Part shown: piece by piece, positions 25,030-33,433 of the stretch | How the letters are laid out: each line of letters starts with the position of its first letter | How positions within the stretch are numbered: position 1 is the stretch's first letter | Assembly: GCF_900113115.1 (NCBI RefSeq) | Contig: NZ_FOOF01000022.1 | Coordinates: 34,115 to 98,114 of the forward strand | Direction: 5' to 3' | From: Duganella sp. CF458 | Lineage (GTDB): Bacteria; Pseudomonadota; Gammaproteobacteria; Burkholderiales; Burkholderiaceae_D | DNA: 64,000 nucleotides | Program-made: the position numbers and the translations under genes | Notes under the pieces: generated by a model | What the model was told of the DNA's origin: nothing | What the model saw: the letters and a program-made list of their open reading frames with translations, nothing else | Databases searched by the model: none

Positions 25030-26265
25030 ATGCCTTTTTCCTCTCTCAAGAAAAGACTCGGCAACTATATTGCCCAGGAAGGCAAAAAGCCCGGCGAAGG
25101 ACCGCCGGACCTCGATCAACTCTGGCGTGATTTCAACCAGCGCCTGAACGGCCTGTTTGGCGGCGGCAAGAACCGCGGCAGCAATTCCGGCGGTGGCGGC
25201 GGCAATGGCGGCGGCGACATGAAGGGCGCCAGCTTCACCTTTGGCGCGGTGGCTTCGGTGGCAGCGCTGGTGTGGCTCGCTTCCGGCGCCTTCATCGTGC
25301 AGGAAGGCCAGACCGGCGTGGTCACCACGTTCGGTAAATTCAGCCATACCACGCCGGCCGGTTTCAACTGGCGCTGGCCGTACCCGTTCCAGGCCAATGA
25401 AATCGTCAATGTGTCCCAGGTGCGCACGGTGGAAGTCGGCTATCGCGGCAGCGCGAAGACGAAGATGGCTTCCGAAGCGCTGATGCTGACCGAAGACGAA
25501 AACATCATCGACATCCAGTTTGCCGTGCAGTACAAGCTGAGCGACCCGGTCAAGTGGCTGTACGCCAACCGCGATGCGGAAGACACGGTGCGCCAAGTGG
25601 CTGAAACCGCGATCCGCGAAATCGTCGGCCGCAGCAAGATGGACTTCGTGCTGTATGAAGGCCGCGAAAAGGTCGCCACCGATACCCAGCAACTGATGCA
25701 GGCCATCCTGGACCGCTACAACTCGGGCGCGCAAGTGACCAATGTGACGATGCAGGGCGTGCAGCCGCCGGAGCAGGTGCAAGCCTCGTTCGACGACGCC
25801 GTGAAAGCCGGCCAGGACCGCGAACGCCAGAAGAACGAAGGCCAGGCCTATGCCAACGACATCGTGCCGAAAGCGCGCGGTGCGGCATTCCGCCTGATCC
25901 AGGAAGCCGAGGCGTACCGCGCCATGACCGTGCAGAACGCGACCGGTAATACCGACCGCTTCAAGTCCGTGCTGACCGAGTACCAGAAAGCGCCGGCCGT
26001 GACGCGCGACCGCATGTACCTGGACACCATGCAGCAGATCTTCTCCAACACCAGCAAGGTGATGGTCGACTCGAAGGCCGGCAGCAACCTGCTGTACCTG
26101 CCGCTGGACAAGCTGATCGCGCAGGTGGCTGCCACCGAAGGGCGCGCCGCCAGCGTGACGCCGCCGCCGCCGACGGCCGTGCTGCTGCCGCCGGAACCGA
26201 CACCTGACCCGAACCGCCGTGATAGCCGTTCGCGTGAATCGTCCCGTGACAGGGAGGGCCGTTAA
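25030..26265 (+). CDS. hflK: HflK, subunit of the FtsH-regulating HflKC complex
   Basis: HflK and HflC form a large membrane cage that modulates the FtsH protease. The 411 residues include a Gly-rich N-terminal part (SNSGGGGGNGGGD), one membrane helix near residues 70-90 (FGAVASVAALVWLASGAFIV), then an SPFH/prohibitin domain (GFNWRWPYPFQANEIVNVSQ). The C-terminus is Pro- and Arg-rich. Its TAA overlaps the hflC ATG by one base. Confidence 0.96.
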   Translation: MPFSSLKKRLGNYIAQEGKKPGEGPPDLDQLWRDFNQRLNGLFGGGKNRGSNSGGGGGNGGGDMKGASFTFGAVASVAALVWLASGAFIVQEGQTGVVTTFGKFSHTTPAGFNWRWPYPFQANEIVNVSQVRTVEVGYRGSAKTKMASEALMLTEDENIIDIQFAVQYKLSDPVKWLYANRDAEDTVRQVAETAIREIVGRSKMDFVLYEGREKVATDTQQLMQAILDRYNSGAQVTNVTMQGVQPPEQVQASFDDAVKAGQDRERQKNEGQAYANDIVPKARGAAFRLIQEAEAYRAMTVQNATGNTDRFKSVLTEYQKAPAVTRDRMYLDTMQQIFSNTSKVMVDSKAGSNLLYLPLDKLIAQVAATEGRAASVTPPPPTAVLLPPEPTPDPNRRDSRSRESSRDREGR

Positions 26266-27140
26266 TGAATCGCTTTGCAACTATCCTGATTACGGGCTTC
26301 ATCGCCCTGATGCTGCTGTCGTCCACCGTGTTCGTGGTGGACCAGCGCAAGTACGCCATCGTGTTCGCACTGGGCGAAGTGAAGCAGGTGATCGCCGAGC
26401 CTGGCCTGCACTTCAAGCTGCCGCCGCCGTTCCAGAACGTGGTGTACCTGGACAAACGCATCCAGACCCTGGACCCGAAAGAGGCTGACCGCTTCATCAC
26501 GGCCGAAAAGATGAACATCCTGGTGGATGCCTTCGTCAAATGGAAGGTGACCGATCCGCGCCTCTACTTCGTCTCCTTTGGCGGCGACGAGGGCAGGGCG
26601 GGCGACCGCATGCAGCAGATCGTCAAAGCGGCGCTGAACGACGAGATCACCAAGCGCACCGTGCGCGAAGTGATTTCCGGCCAGCGCGGCAAGGTCATGG
26701 AATCGATCCGCAGCAAGGTGGTGGACGAAGCCAAGCAGATCGGCGTGGAAATCGTCGACGTGCGCCTGAAACGCGTGGATTATGTCGAGCAGATCAACAA
26801 TTCCGTGTACGAGCGCATGAAGGCCGAACGTGCCCGCGTGGCCAACGAAGCCCGCTCCACCGGCGCCGCCGAGTCCGAGCAGGTGCGCGCCGATGCCGAC
26901 AAGCAGCGTACCGTGATCCTGGCCGAGGCATACCGCGAGGCGGAGAAGATCAAGGGCGAGGGCGACGCCAAGGCATCGCAGATCTATGCCGAAGCGTTTG
27001 GCCGCAATCCGGAGTTCTACAAGTTCTACCGCTCGCTCGAAGCCTACCGCGCTTCGTTCAAGAGCAAGGCTGACGTGATGCTGGTCGATCCGCAGTCGGA
27101 CTTCTTCAAATACTTCAAGAGCGCCGGCAGCGGGAAGTAA
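26265..27140 (+). CDS. hflC: HflC, subunit of the FtsH-regulating HflKC complex
   Basis: Partner of HflK. The 291-residue protein has an N-terminal membrane helix (ILITGFIALMLLSSTVFVVD), an SPFH domain (QRKYAIVFALGEVKQVIAEP, GLHFKLPPPFQNVVYLDKRI), and a long helical region ending in the stretch EAEKIKGEGDAKASQIYAEA typical of stomatin-like proteins. It is translationally coupled to hflK. Confidence 0.96.
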   Translation: MNRFATILITGFIALMLLSSTVFVVDQRKYAIVFALGEVKQVIAEPGLHFKLPPPFQNVVYLDKRIQTLDPKEADRFITAEKMNILVDAFVKWKVTDPRLYFVSFGGDEGRAGDRMQQIVKAALNDEITKRTVREVISGQRGKVMESIRSKVVDEAKQIGVEIVDVRLKRVDYVEQINNSVYERMKAERARVANEARSTGAAESEQVRADADKQRTVILAEAYREAEKIKGEGDAKASQIYAEAFGRNPEFYKFYRSLEAYRASFKSKADVMLVDPQSDFFKYFKSAGSGK

Positions 27141-27150
27141 GCGCCAGCGG

Positions 27151-27222
27151 CAAAAAAAATGGGGACGTACCCCAATTAATGGAGAAGTACCCCATTAATT
27201 GGGGTACGTCCCTATTTTTTTG
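27151..27222. repeat. long near-perfect inverted repeat (REP-like), possible terminator
   Basis: The arms 27151-27182 and 27192-27222 are about 31 bp each and nearly identical when inverted; they are separated by a 9-nt loop. Each arm contains GGGGACGTACCCC followed by AATTAATGG, with an A-run on the outside left and a T-run on the outside right, so it can also terminate transcription from either side. The motif style is that of extragenic palindromes related to RAYT transposases. It lies just after hflC and before hisZ. Confidence 0.85.
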
Positions 27223-27336
27223 CCGCCATTTTTTACCTGCACCGCAACAATTTCGCGTAAAATACGCGGTTTGGTCATCCGCTTTTGTGGGTGGCGTCGT
27301 TGCGCCTGCATTGTTTTTAATTCAATAGCACCAACC

Positions 27337-28497
27337 ATGCCGAATTGGCTTTTGCCTGAATATATTGCCGACGTCTTGCCCTCGGAAGCACGCAAGATCG
27401 AGGAGCTGCGCCGTCAGATGCTGGATAACTTCCGGCTGTACGGTTACGAGCTTGTGATGCCGCCGATGCTGGAGTACGTCGAGTCCCTGATGACCGGCGC
27501 CGGCGCCGACACGGACCTGCGCACGTTCAAACTGGTGGACCAGATCTCCGGCCGCATGCTGGGCCTGCGCGCCGACATGACGACGCAAGTGGCGCGCATC
27601 GACGCCCACTTGCTGAACCGCGCCAGCGTGACCCGCCTGTGCTATGCCGGCTCGGTGCTGCATACCCGTCCGTCCGGCCTGCATTCGACGCGCGAGCCCT
27701 ACCAGATCGGCGCCGAGATCTACGGCCATGCCGGCCTGGAAGCGGATGCCGAAATCCAGGAATTGGCGCTGGGTGCGCTGACCCTGGCCGGCTTCACCGA
27801 CCTGCGCCTGGACCTGACCCATGTCGGCGTGCTGCGCGCGATCCTGGCGCAGGATGCTGCGGCAACCAGCGATTACGACGCCATTGTCGCGCTGCTGCGC
27901 GGCAAGGACGTGCCGGGCCTGCAGCAGCAGACCGCCAACTATAACGATACGACGCGCGCCGCACTGCTGGCATTGCCGAACCTGTACGGCGACGTCGACG
28001 TGCTGAAGCGCGCACGCGAGGTGCTGCCTGCGCTGCCGGGCATCACCCACGCGCTGGCCGAACTGGCGGCGCTGGCGGCATCGGCCATCGGCCGCGCCGA
28101 AGTGGCGATCGACCTGGCCGACCTGCGCGGCTACCAGTACGAGAGCGGCGCCATGTTCGCGCTGTACCTGCCGGGCCTGCCGAACGCGGTCGCACGCGGC
28201 GGCCGCTACGACCACGTGGGCGAAGCATTCGGCCGCGCGCGCCCGGCCACCGGCTTCTCGCTGGACCTGCGCGAGCTGGCACGCCTGCTGCCGACCGCGG
28301 AGCGCAAGCATTCGATCCGCGCACCGTGGGGCAATGCGCCGGAATTGAAGGAAAAAATCGCCGAACTGCGCAAGTCCGGCGAAGTTGTGATCCAGTCCCT
28401 GCCGGGTCACAACGATGATCAGGACGAGTTCGAGTGCGATCGCGCGCTGGTGCTCGACGAAAGTGGTAGTAACTGGATTCTCAAAAACTTAGGTTAA
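27337..28497 (+). CDS. hisZ: ATP phosphoribosyltransferase regulatory subunit HisZ
   Basis: HisZ is a HisRS paralogue that activates the short form of HisG in histidine biosynthesis. The 386-residue product has the class-II aaRS-like fold (YGYELVMPPMLEYVESLMTG, LVDQISGRMLGLRADMTTQV), the motif 2-like TRLCYAGSVLHTRPSG, and VARGGRYDHVGEAFGRARPA. It lacks the C-terminal anticodon-binding domain of HisS. I chose ATG 27337. It precedes purA by 5 bp, a conserved pair in Burkholderiales. Confidence 0.95.
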   Translation: MPNWLLPEYIADVLPSEARKIEELRRQMLDNFRLYGYELVMPPMLEYVESLMTGAGADTDLRTFKLVDQISGRMLGLRADMTTQVARIDAHLLNRASVTRLCYAGSVLHTRPSGLHSTREPYQIGAEIYGHAGLEADAEIQELALGALTLAGFTDLRLDLTHVGVLRAILAQDAAATSDYDAIVALLRGKDVPGLQQQTANYNDTTRAALLALPNLYGDVDVLKRAREVLPALPGITHALAELAALAASAIGRAEVAIDLADLRGYQYESGAMFALYLPGLPNAVARGGRYDHVGEAFGRARPATGFSLDLRELARLLPTAERKHSIRAPWGNAPELKEKIAELRKSGEVVIQSLPGHNDDQDEFECDRALVLDESGSNWILKNLG

Positions 28498-28502
28498 TTG
28501 TG

Positions 28503-29813
28503 ATGTCAAACAAAACTGCAAAGAACGTTGTTGTTATCGGCACCCAGTGGGGCGATGAAGGCAAAGGCAAGATCGTCGACTGGCTGACTGAACACGCCCA
28601 GGGCGTGGTGCGCTTCCAGGGCGGCCACAACGCGGGCCACACCCTCGTGATCGGCGGCGTCAAGACCGCCCTGCAGCTGATCCCTTCGGGCATCATGCGC
28701 CCAGGCGTGGCCTGCTACATCGGCAACGGTGTGGTGCTGTCCGTGCCTGACGTGCTGCGCGAAATCGACAAGCTGGAAGCGGCCGGCGTGGAAGTGGCTT
28801 CCCGCCTGAAGATCTCCGAGGCTTGCCCGGTCATCCTGCCTTACCACACTGCGCTGGACGCAGCCCGTGAAGCCGCCCGCGGCGCCGCCAAGATCGGCAC
28901 CACCGGCAAAGGTATCGGCCCTGCATACGAAGACAAAGTCGCCCGCCGCGCCATCCGCGTGGCCGACCTGCTGAACGCAGAGCGCTTCGCCGAGAAGCTG
29001 AAAGAGAACCTGGACTACCACAACTACGTCCTGGAAAACTACCTCAAAGCGCCGAAGATCGATTACCAGAAAACCCTGGACGATGCGCTGGCCTACGTGC
29101 CGCGCCTGCGCCCAATGGTGACCGACGTGTCGTCCGCGCTGTACGCGACCCACAAGGCCGGTGGCGCCCTGTTGTTCGAAGGCGCGCAAGGCTCGCTGCT
29201 GGACGTCGACCACGGCACCTATCCGTTCGTCACCTCGTCGAACTGCGTGGCAGGCAACGCCGCTGCCGGCGCCGGCGTCGGTCCTGGCATGCTGCACTAC
29301 ATCCTGGGCATCACCAAGGCCTACACCACCCGCGTTGGTTCCGGCCCGTTCCCATCCGAACTGCCGACCGATGCAGGCGTTGGCCACCACCTGTCCTCCG
29401 TGGGCCACGAATTCGGCACCGTGACCGGCCGTGCCCGTCGTTGCGGTTGGTTCGACGCAGCGCTGCTGCGCCGCTCGGTACAGATCAATGGCGTGTCGGG
29501 CATGTGCCTGACCAAGCTGGACGTGCTGGACGGCCTGGAAACGCTGAAGATCTGCACCGGCTACACCATCAACGGCAAGCAGGTCGACATCTTCCCGGTC
29601 GGCGCTGAAGACGCGGCACTGTGCCAGCCGATCTACGAAGAGATGCCAGGCTGGACCGACAGCACCGTCGGCGCCAAGTCGATGGACGCGCTGCCTGCGG
29701 CCGCCCGTGCCTACATCAAACGCATCGAAGAAGTGGTCGGCGTGCCGATCGACATGGTATCAACCGGTCCCGACCGCGAAGAGACCATCGTCCTGCGCCA
29801 CCCATTTGAATAA
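28503..29813 (+). CDS. purA: adenylosuccinate synthase
   Basis: PurA joins IMP and aspartate using GTP, the first committed step to AMP. The signature VVVIGTQWGDEGKGKIVDWL with the catalytic Asp and P-loop is at the N-terminus, and GGHNAGHTL with the catalytic His and IGTTGKGIGPAYEDKVARRA follow. The length of 436 is normal. A GTG at 28500 is in frame, but ATG 28503 is the more likely start. It is followed by a phosphoribosyltransferase gene 14 bp downstream. Confidence 0.97.
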   Translation: MSNKTAKNVVVIGTQWGDEGKGKIVDWLTEHAQGVVRFQGGHNAGHTLVIGGVKTALQLIPSGIMRPGVACYIGNGVVLSVPDVLREIDKLEAAGVEVASRLKISEACPVILPYHTALDAAREAARGAAKIGTTGKGIGPAYEDKVARRAIRVADLLNAERFAEKLKENLDYHNYVLENYLKAPKIDYQKTLDDALAYVPRLRPMVTDVSSALYATHKAGGALLFEGAQGSLLDVDHGTYPFVTSSNCVAGNAAAGAGVGPGMLHYILGITKAYTTRVGSGPFPSELPTDAGVGHHLSSVGHEFGTVTGRARRCGWFDAALLRRSVQINGVSGMCLTKLDVLDGLETLKICTGYTINGKQVDIFPVGAEDAALCQPIYEEMPGWTDSTVGAKSMDALPAAARAYIKRIEEVVGVPIDMVSTGPDREETIVLRHPFE

Positions 29814-29827
29814 GAAAGAATAAGAGC

Positions 29828-30373
29828 ATGACCACTCCTGTATCCGACCAAAAGCACCTGTGGGTTAGCTGGGACGAGTACCATCGCCTGATCGAGCGCC
29901 TGGCGCTCAAGGTCCACGAATCGGGCTGGAAGTTCGACATGGTGCTGTGCCTGGCGCGCGGCGGCGTGCGTCCCGGCGACGTGTTCTCGCGCATCTTCGA
30001 CGTGCCGCTGGCGATCCTGTCGACCAGCTCCTACCGCGAAGAAGCCGGCACCGTGCGCGGCGACCTGGATATCGCCAAGTACATGACCATGACCAAGGGC
30101 CCGCTGTCCGGCAGGATCCTGCTGGTCGACGACCTGGCAGACTCCGGCGTGACCCTGACCAAGGTGATGAAACACCTGAAGGACAACTTCGAAGGCGTCA
30201 CCGAGGTGAAATCGGCGGTGATCTGGACCAAGGGCTGCTCCGCGTTCAAGCCTGACTACCAGATGGAAGAGCTGCCGCACAACCCATGGATCCACCAGCC
30301 GTTCGAAGACTACGACGGCCTGCGTCCGCACCAACTGGCGGCCTGGATCAAGAAAGGCGAAACCGCCGCTTGA
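29828..30373 (+). CDS. purine-type phosphoribosyltransferase
   Basis: This 181-residue type I PRTase has the PRPP-binding loop RILLVDDLADSGVTLTKVMK at about residue 96-115 and MVLCLARGGVRPGDVFSRIF for the phosphate loop. Such genes commonly follow purA in betaproteobacteria and are annotated as hypoxanthine/xanthine-type enzymes. The exact base is not decidable from sequence. The neighbouring purA supports a purine-salvage role. Confidence 0.85.
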   Translation: MTTPVSDQKHLWVSWDEYHRLIERLALKVHESGWKFDMVLCLARGGVRPGDVFSRIFDVPLAILSTSSYREEAGTVRGDLDIAKYMTMTKGPLSGRILLVDDLADSGVTLTKVMKHLKDNFEGVTEVKSAVIWTKGCSAFKPDYQMEELPHNPWIHQPFEDYDGLRPHQLAAWIKKGETAA

Positions 30374-30391
30374 TAGCGGACGGCTTCGGAT

Positions 30392-30431
30392 AAAGGGGGG
30401 AAGGGCGAAAGTCCTTCCCCCTTTGTTTTTT
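30392..30431. terminator. terminator between the PRTase and FKBP genes
   Basis: AAAGGGGGGAAGG pairs with CCTTCCCCCTTT around the loop GCGAAAGT with one bulge, followed by G and a T-run on the plus side. It serves the purA-PRTase transcript and possibly also the converging FKBP gene. Confidence 0.85.
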
Positions 30432-30871
30432 CAACGTACTTCCAGCAGCTCGACGTCGAAGATCAGGTTGGCGTTGGGCGGGATGGGACCGACGCCGTTG
30501 CTGCCGTAGCCCAAGCTGGCAGGCACGATCAAGGTGCGCTTGCCGCCGACTTTCATGCCCTGCACGCCCTGGTCCCAGCCGGGAATCACTTGCCCAGCGC
30601 CGAGCGGGAAGTTGAACGGGCTGCGGCCAATGGAGGAGTCGAATTGCGCGCCGTGCTGCTGTGGCGAATTCGGTTCGTAGATCCAGCCGGTGTAGTTCAC
30701 GGCGACGTTCGAGCCGGCCAGCGCTTCCTTGCCGGTGCCGACCACGGTATCGATCTTTTGCAGCGGAATGGCCGCAGCTTCGGATTGCGCCGGTGTCTTG
30801 CTGCGCTCGCAGGCTGAGAATGCCATGGCAAGGCTGGCGCCGATCAGGCAGGAGGTCAATAGTCGTTTCAT
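30431..30871 (-). CDS. FKBP-type peptidyl-prolyl isomerase, exported lipoprotein
   Basis: The 146-residue protein starts with a lipoprotein-type signal (LIGASLAMAFSACERS, Cys20). One FKBP domain follows: VAVNYTGWIY, FDSSIGRSPFNFPLGAGQVI, GWDQGVQGMKVGGKRTLIVP and a C-terminal NANLIFDVELLEV. The active-site aromatic and Asp residues of FKBP are in place. It assists folding in the periplasm or at a membrane surface. The frame extends upstream, but this start gives the signal peptide; a second ATG one codon upstream (30874) is equally possible. Confidence 0.92.
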   Translation of the reverse strand: MKRLLTSCLIGASLAMAFSACERSKTPAQSEAAAIPLQKIDTVVGTGKEALAGSNVAVNYTGWIYEPNSPQQHGAQFDSSIGRSPFNFPLGAGQVIPGWDQGVQGMKVGGKRTLIVPASLGYGSNGVGPIPPNANLIFDVELLEVR

Positions 30872-30888
30872 CATCTTCTTTCGAAATT

Positions 30889-30918
30889 TACGGAAAAATA
30901 CGGAAAAATACGGAAAAG
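30889..30918. repeat. three tandem 10-bp repeats upstream of the FKBP gene
   Basis: TACGGAAAAA occurs three times in phase (30889, 30899, 30909; the third ends in AAAG). The period is close to one helical turn, so the A-tracts would lie on one DNA face. It is in the divergent gap between the FKBP gene and the gene at 31043. Confidence 0.85.
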
Positions 30919-31042
30919 AAGCGAGTGTACTGAATCCGCTACAAAACACGAAAAAAATAGCCATGCGTGGCAATTCGAGATATTTCCAAAAAGAAATGCC
31001 TATACAATTCTTGGCATCATTTTGCTGTGGCCGGGATTGTCG

Positions 31043-32038
31043 ATGTTTCCTTCGATGCTGTTGTCTTTGATGCTGGCGGTTTCCCCCCCTGAACCGGGCG
31101 GCGCTCCAGCCGCCAAACCGGCCGTGCTGCAGAAGCATTGGACCGAGCGCAAATTCGACGCCATCGAGCGTGGCCTGCGCGACGCGTGCACGGCCGACCC
31201 TGCCGGCGTCGAAGCGCAATTCGACAGCTATTTCCGCACCACGCAAAGCTGGGAGGCCGACCGCAACGCGCTGGAACAATGGCGCCAGCAAGCGCCCGAT
31301 GGACTGGCGCAGGCGCTGCTGGAAGCCATCTACTGGCGCGCTTATGCCGCGCAACTGCGGCTGGGCGCGGTCGGCCACCTGCCGAAAGAAGCCATGCAGT
31401 TCTACCAGGAGCAATTGGGGCGCGGCATCGCGCGCCTGCAGCATGTGAAGGCGCAGGCCAATACCTGCCCGCTGTGGCATAGCCTGACCATCAGCCTGCA
31501 GCTTGAGGGCGCAGGTTCGCGCCGCAGCGCTGCCAGCGCCTACCTCGAGGCGGTGCAGGCCTTCCCGCACGACCGGCAGATCCACTTTGCCATGTCGCGT
31601 GCCTACAGTCCGCGTTCCGGCGGTAGTGCGGTGCAGTTCGACCAGTTTGCGCGGCGCGCCGTATTCTTCACCAAGGCGGTGGAGGGCGGCGCCATGTATG
31701 CGCGCCTGTACTGGCGCGAAGACGGCAATGGCAGCGCTGCGATCCAGTTCCGCGAGCAGCGCGGCCTGCCGGAATGGCGCATGGTGAAGAGCGGCTTTGA
31801 AGACCTGCTGCAGCGCCATCCGCAAGACCTGCGCGGGCGCAACAAGTTCGCCTCGTTCGCCTGCCGCGCCAATGACCGCCAGACTTACCTCAAGCTGCGC
31901 CAGGAACTGGGCGAACGGATCATGCCGGAGTTGTGGCCGGACGTGGCCGGTGTCGAGGCTTGCGACCGCAAGCTGGGCAAGGGTGGTGCAGCCGCAGTTT
32001 CGCCAACGCAAGCCAGTGGTGTAAACTCCCACTCATGA
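31043..32038 (+). CDS. secreted DUF4034-like protein of unknown function
   Basis: The chosen ATG at 31043 begins a short hydrophobic signal (MFPSMLLSLMLAVS); a TTG at 31022 would add seven residues. The mature part, about 315 residues, is largely helical, and its central region (FDAIERGLRDACTADPAGVE, RQIHFAMSRAYSPRSGG, GMYARLYWR-like) recalls DUF4034 proteins. I assign it to that type only with low confidence. The 3' end overlaps the MarC-family gene by four bases (ATGA). Confidence 0.6.
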   Translation: MFPSMLLSLMLAVSPPEPGGAPAAKPAVLQKHWTERKFDAIERGLRDACTADPAGVEAQFDSYFRTTQSWEADRNALEQWRQQAPDGLAQALLEAIYWRAYAAQLRLGAVGHLPKEAMQFYQEQLGRGIARLQHVKAQANTCPLWHSLTISLQLEGAGSRRSAASAYLEAVQAFPHDRQIHFAMSRAYSPRSGGSAVQFDQFARRAVFFTKAVEGGAMYARLYWREDGNGSAAIQFREQRGLPEWRMVKSGFEDLLQRHPQDLRGRNKFASFACRANDRQTYLKLRQELGERIMPELWPDVAGVEACDRKLGKGGAAAVSPTQASGVNSHS

Positions 32039-32631
32039 CCCAAGACTTCTTCCAGACCTTCATCCTGCTGATGCTGGTGACCGACCCGTTCGGCAATGTT
32101 CCCATTTTTGCATCGGCGCTGGCCACGGTGCCCCCCAAGCGCCGTCCGAAAATCGTCGTGCGCGAATGCCTGATCGCCTTCGTGGTGCTGCTGGTGTTCA
32201 TGTTCTTCGGCAGCCACTTCCTCAAGGCCCTGAGCCTGTCGGAAGCCTCGCTGCGCATTGCCGGCAGCGTGATCCTGCTGTTGATCGCGATCCGCATGGT
32301 GTTCCCGCATCCGGACGGGGTGCTGGGCAAGCAGGAGGGCGGCGAACCGTTCATCGTGCCGCTGGCGATTCCCGCGCTGGCAGGGCCTTCCGCGCTGGCC
32401 ACGGTGCTGCTGTTCTCGCGCGAGAGCACCGGTGAAGTGCTGACGCACGTGGCAGCGCTGGCCGCCGTGGTGGTGGTGTGGCTGGTGGTATTCCTCGGCG
32501 CCGAACGCTTGCAGAAAGTTCTCGGCACGCAGGTGATGACGGCCTTCGAACGCTTGATGGGCCTGATCCTGGCCGCGATGTCGATCGAGATGCTGTTGGC
32601 CGGCATCCGCGATTTCGTCAAGACGCTGTAA
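32035..32631 (+). CDS. MarC/YhgN family integral membrane protein
   Basis: The 198 residues form about six membrane helices with the MarC family start FILLMLVTDPFGNVPIFAS and the second repeat FIVPLAIPALAGPSALATVL. Family members are inner-membrane proteins of uncertain transport function; despite the name, MarC is not a proven multiple-antibiotic transporter. The ATG overlaps the upstream stop. Confidence 0.93.
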   Translation: MTQDFFQTFILLMLVTDPFGNVPIFASALATVPPKRRPKIVVRECLIAFVVLLVFMFFGSHFLKALSLSEASLRIAGSVILLLIAIRMVFPHPDGVLGKQEGGEPFIVPLAIPALAGPSALATVLLFSRESTGEVLTHVAALAAVVVVWLVVFLGAERLQKVLGTQVMTAFERLMGLILAAMSIEMLLAGIRDFVKTL

Positions 32632-32641
32632 ACGGAAAGGC

Positions 32642-33292
32642 ATGGCGGGCAACTTCAACTACTTCAGGATCGAGGCGGCTGCCGACAGTGAACTGTTCGG
32701 TGCGAGCCTCTCCGTGGACTTCAATTCCGCCATTGCGATGCCCCAGGGCCTCGACCTGGAATGGACCAACGTGGTCGAAACCGGGTATGAAGCGGTCCAT
32801 GGTGCATGGCAAAAAGTTGCCAGGCAGTGGATGTTGAAGGAGGCCGCGACCGGCCTTGGACTGGCCTTTCCGCTGCAAAGCAGGGCGGATTTGCTGCACG
32901 CCTTTGAAAGCATGGAATGCTGGCCCGAATACAAAGCGCTGGCCGCCCGCGCGGCCGCCAACCTGGCCGAGCACGGCTTCGCGACGCGTGAGTCATGGCA
33001 GTTGAAGCACTGGGGAACCGAAGGCAATGCGGAAGGCAGCATGGTGGAGGCGGACAATGGCGGCACGGTTGCCTGGTTCATTGCCAACCAATGTCCAACG
33101 CCGGTGCTCAAGGCATGGTCCAGGCTGAACCCGGGAATCGACTTCCATGTCACTTACGCCGACGACCAACTACGCGGCGGAAAACGCTTCACCGTTCGCG
33201 ATGGGGGCATAGGCCAACAGGCAAGCCTGCAGCGCGACGAACGCGAGGCTTTGGTGCATGCCTTTGCCAGCAGGCGCGCCAGGATCCGCTGA
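32642..33292 (+). CDS. hypothetical protein with Api92/DUF1281-like ferredoxin-fold segment
   Basis: This 216-residue protein is soluble. The segment from about residue 120, with HWGTEGNA and then WFIANQCPTPVLKAWSRLNP followed by DFHVTYADD, resembles the ferredoxin-like domain seen in Api92/DUF1281 proteins (pattern WGTKWNAY...FxTAWSPPxPxIxxLSxxFP...F.L.Y). The N-terminal part is not recognised. The role is unknown. It is 10 bp after the MarC gene and could be co-transcribed. Confidence 0.55.
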   Translation: MAGNFNYFRIEAAADSELFGASLSVDFNSAIAMPQGLDLEWTNVVETGYEAVHGAWQKVARQWMLKEAATGLGLAFPLQSRADLLHAFESMECWPEYKALAARAAANLAEHGFATRESWQLKHWGTEGNAEGSMVEADNGGTVAWFIANQCPTPVLKAWSRLNPGIDFHVTYADDQLRGGKRFTVRDGGIGQQASLQRDEREALVHAFASRRARIR

Positions 33293-33374
33293 ACCAGTCC
33301 CTGCTCGGGCGGCAGTGCCAATTGCCGTAACAGATTCAGCGGCGAATCGATTTTATTTTTTTACAACATCTCCT

Positions 33375-33404
33375 TTGAAAGGATGATGGCTCTTCTGCTA
33401 AGCT
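33375..33404 (+). promoter_or_regulatory. candidate promoter for the MFS/TolB-like operon
   Basis: TTGAAA, 18 bp, then TGC-TAAGCT (an extended -10) stands 30 bp before the MFS start. The 12-mer TTCTGCTAAGCT recurs upstream of the giant gene at 35795. Confidence 0.45.
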
Positions 33405-33433
33405 AGCGCGTCGCCCGCCCGGGCTCAACAGGG

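Noticed and set aside
23887..26280. 797-residue minus-strand frame
   Set aside because: It is antisense to hflX and hflK, which are certain, and has low complexity.
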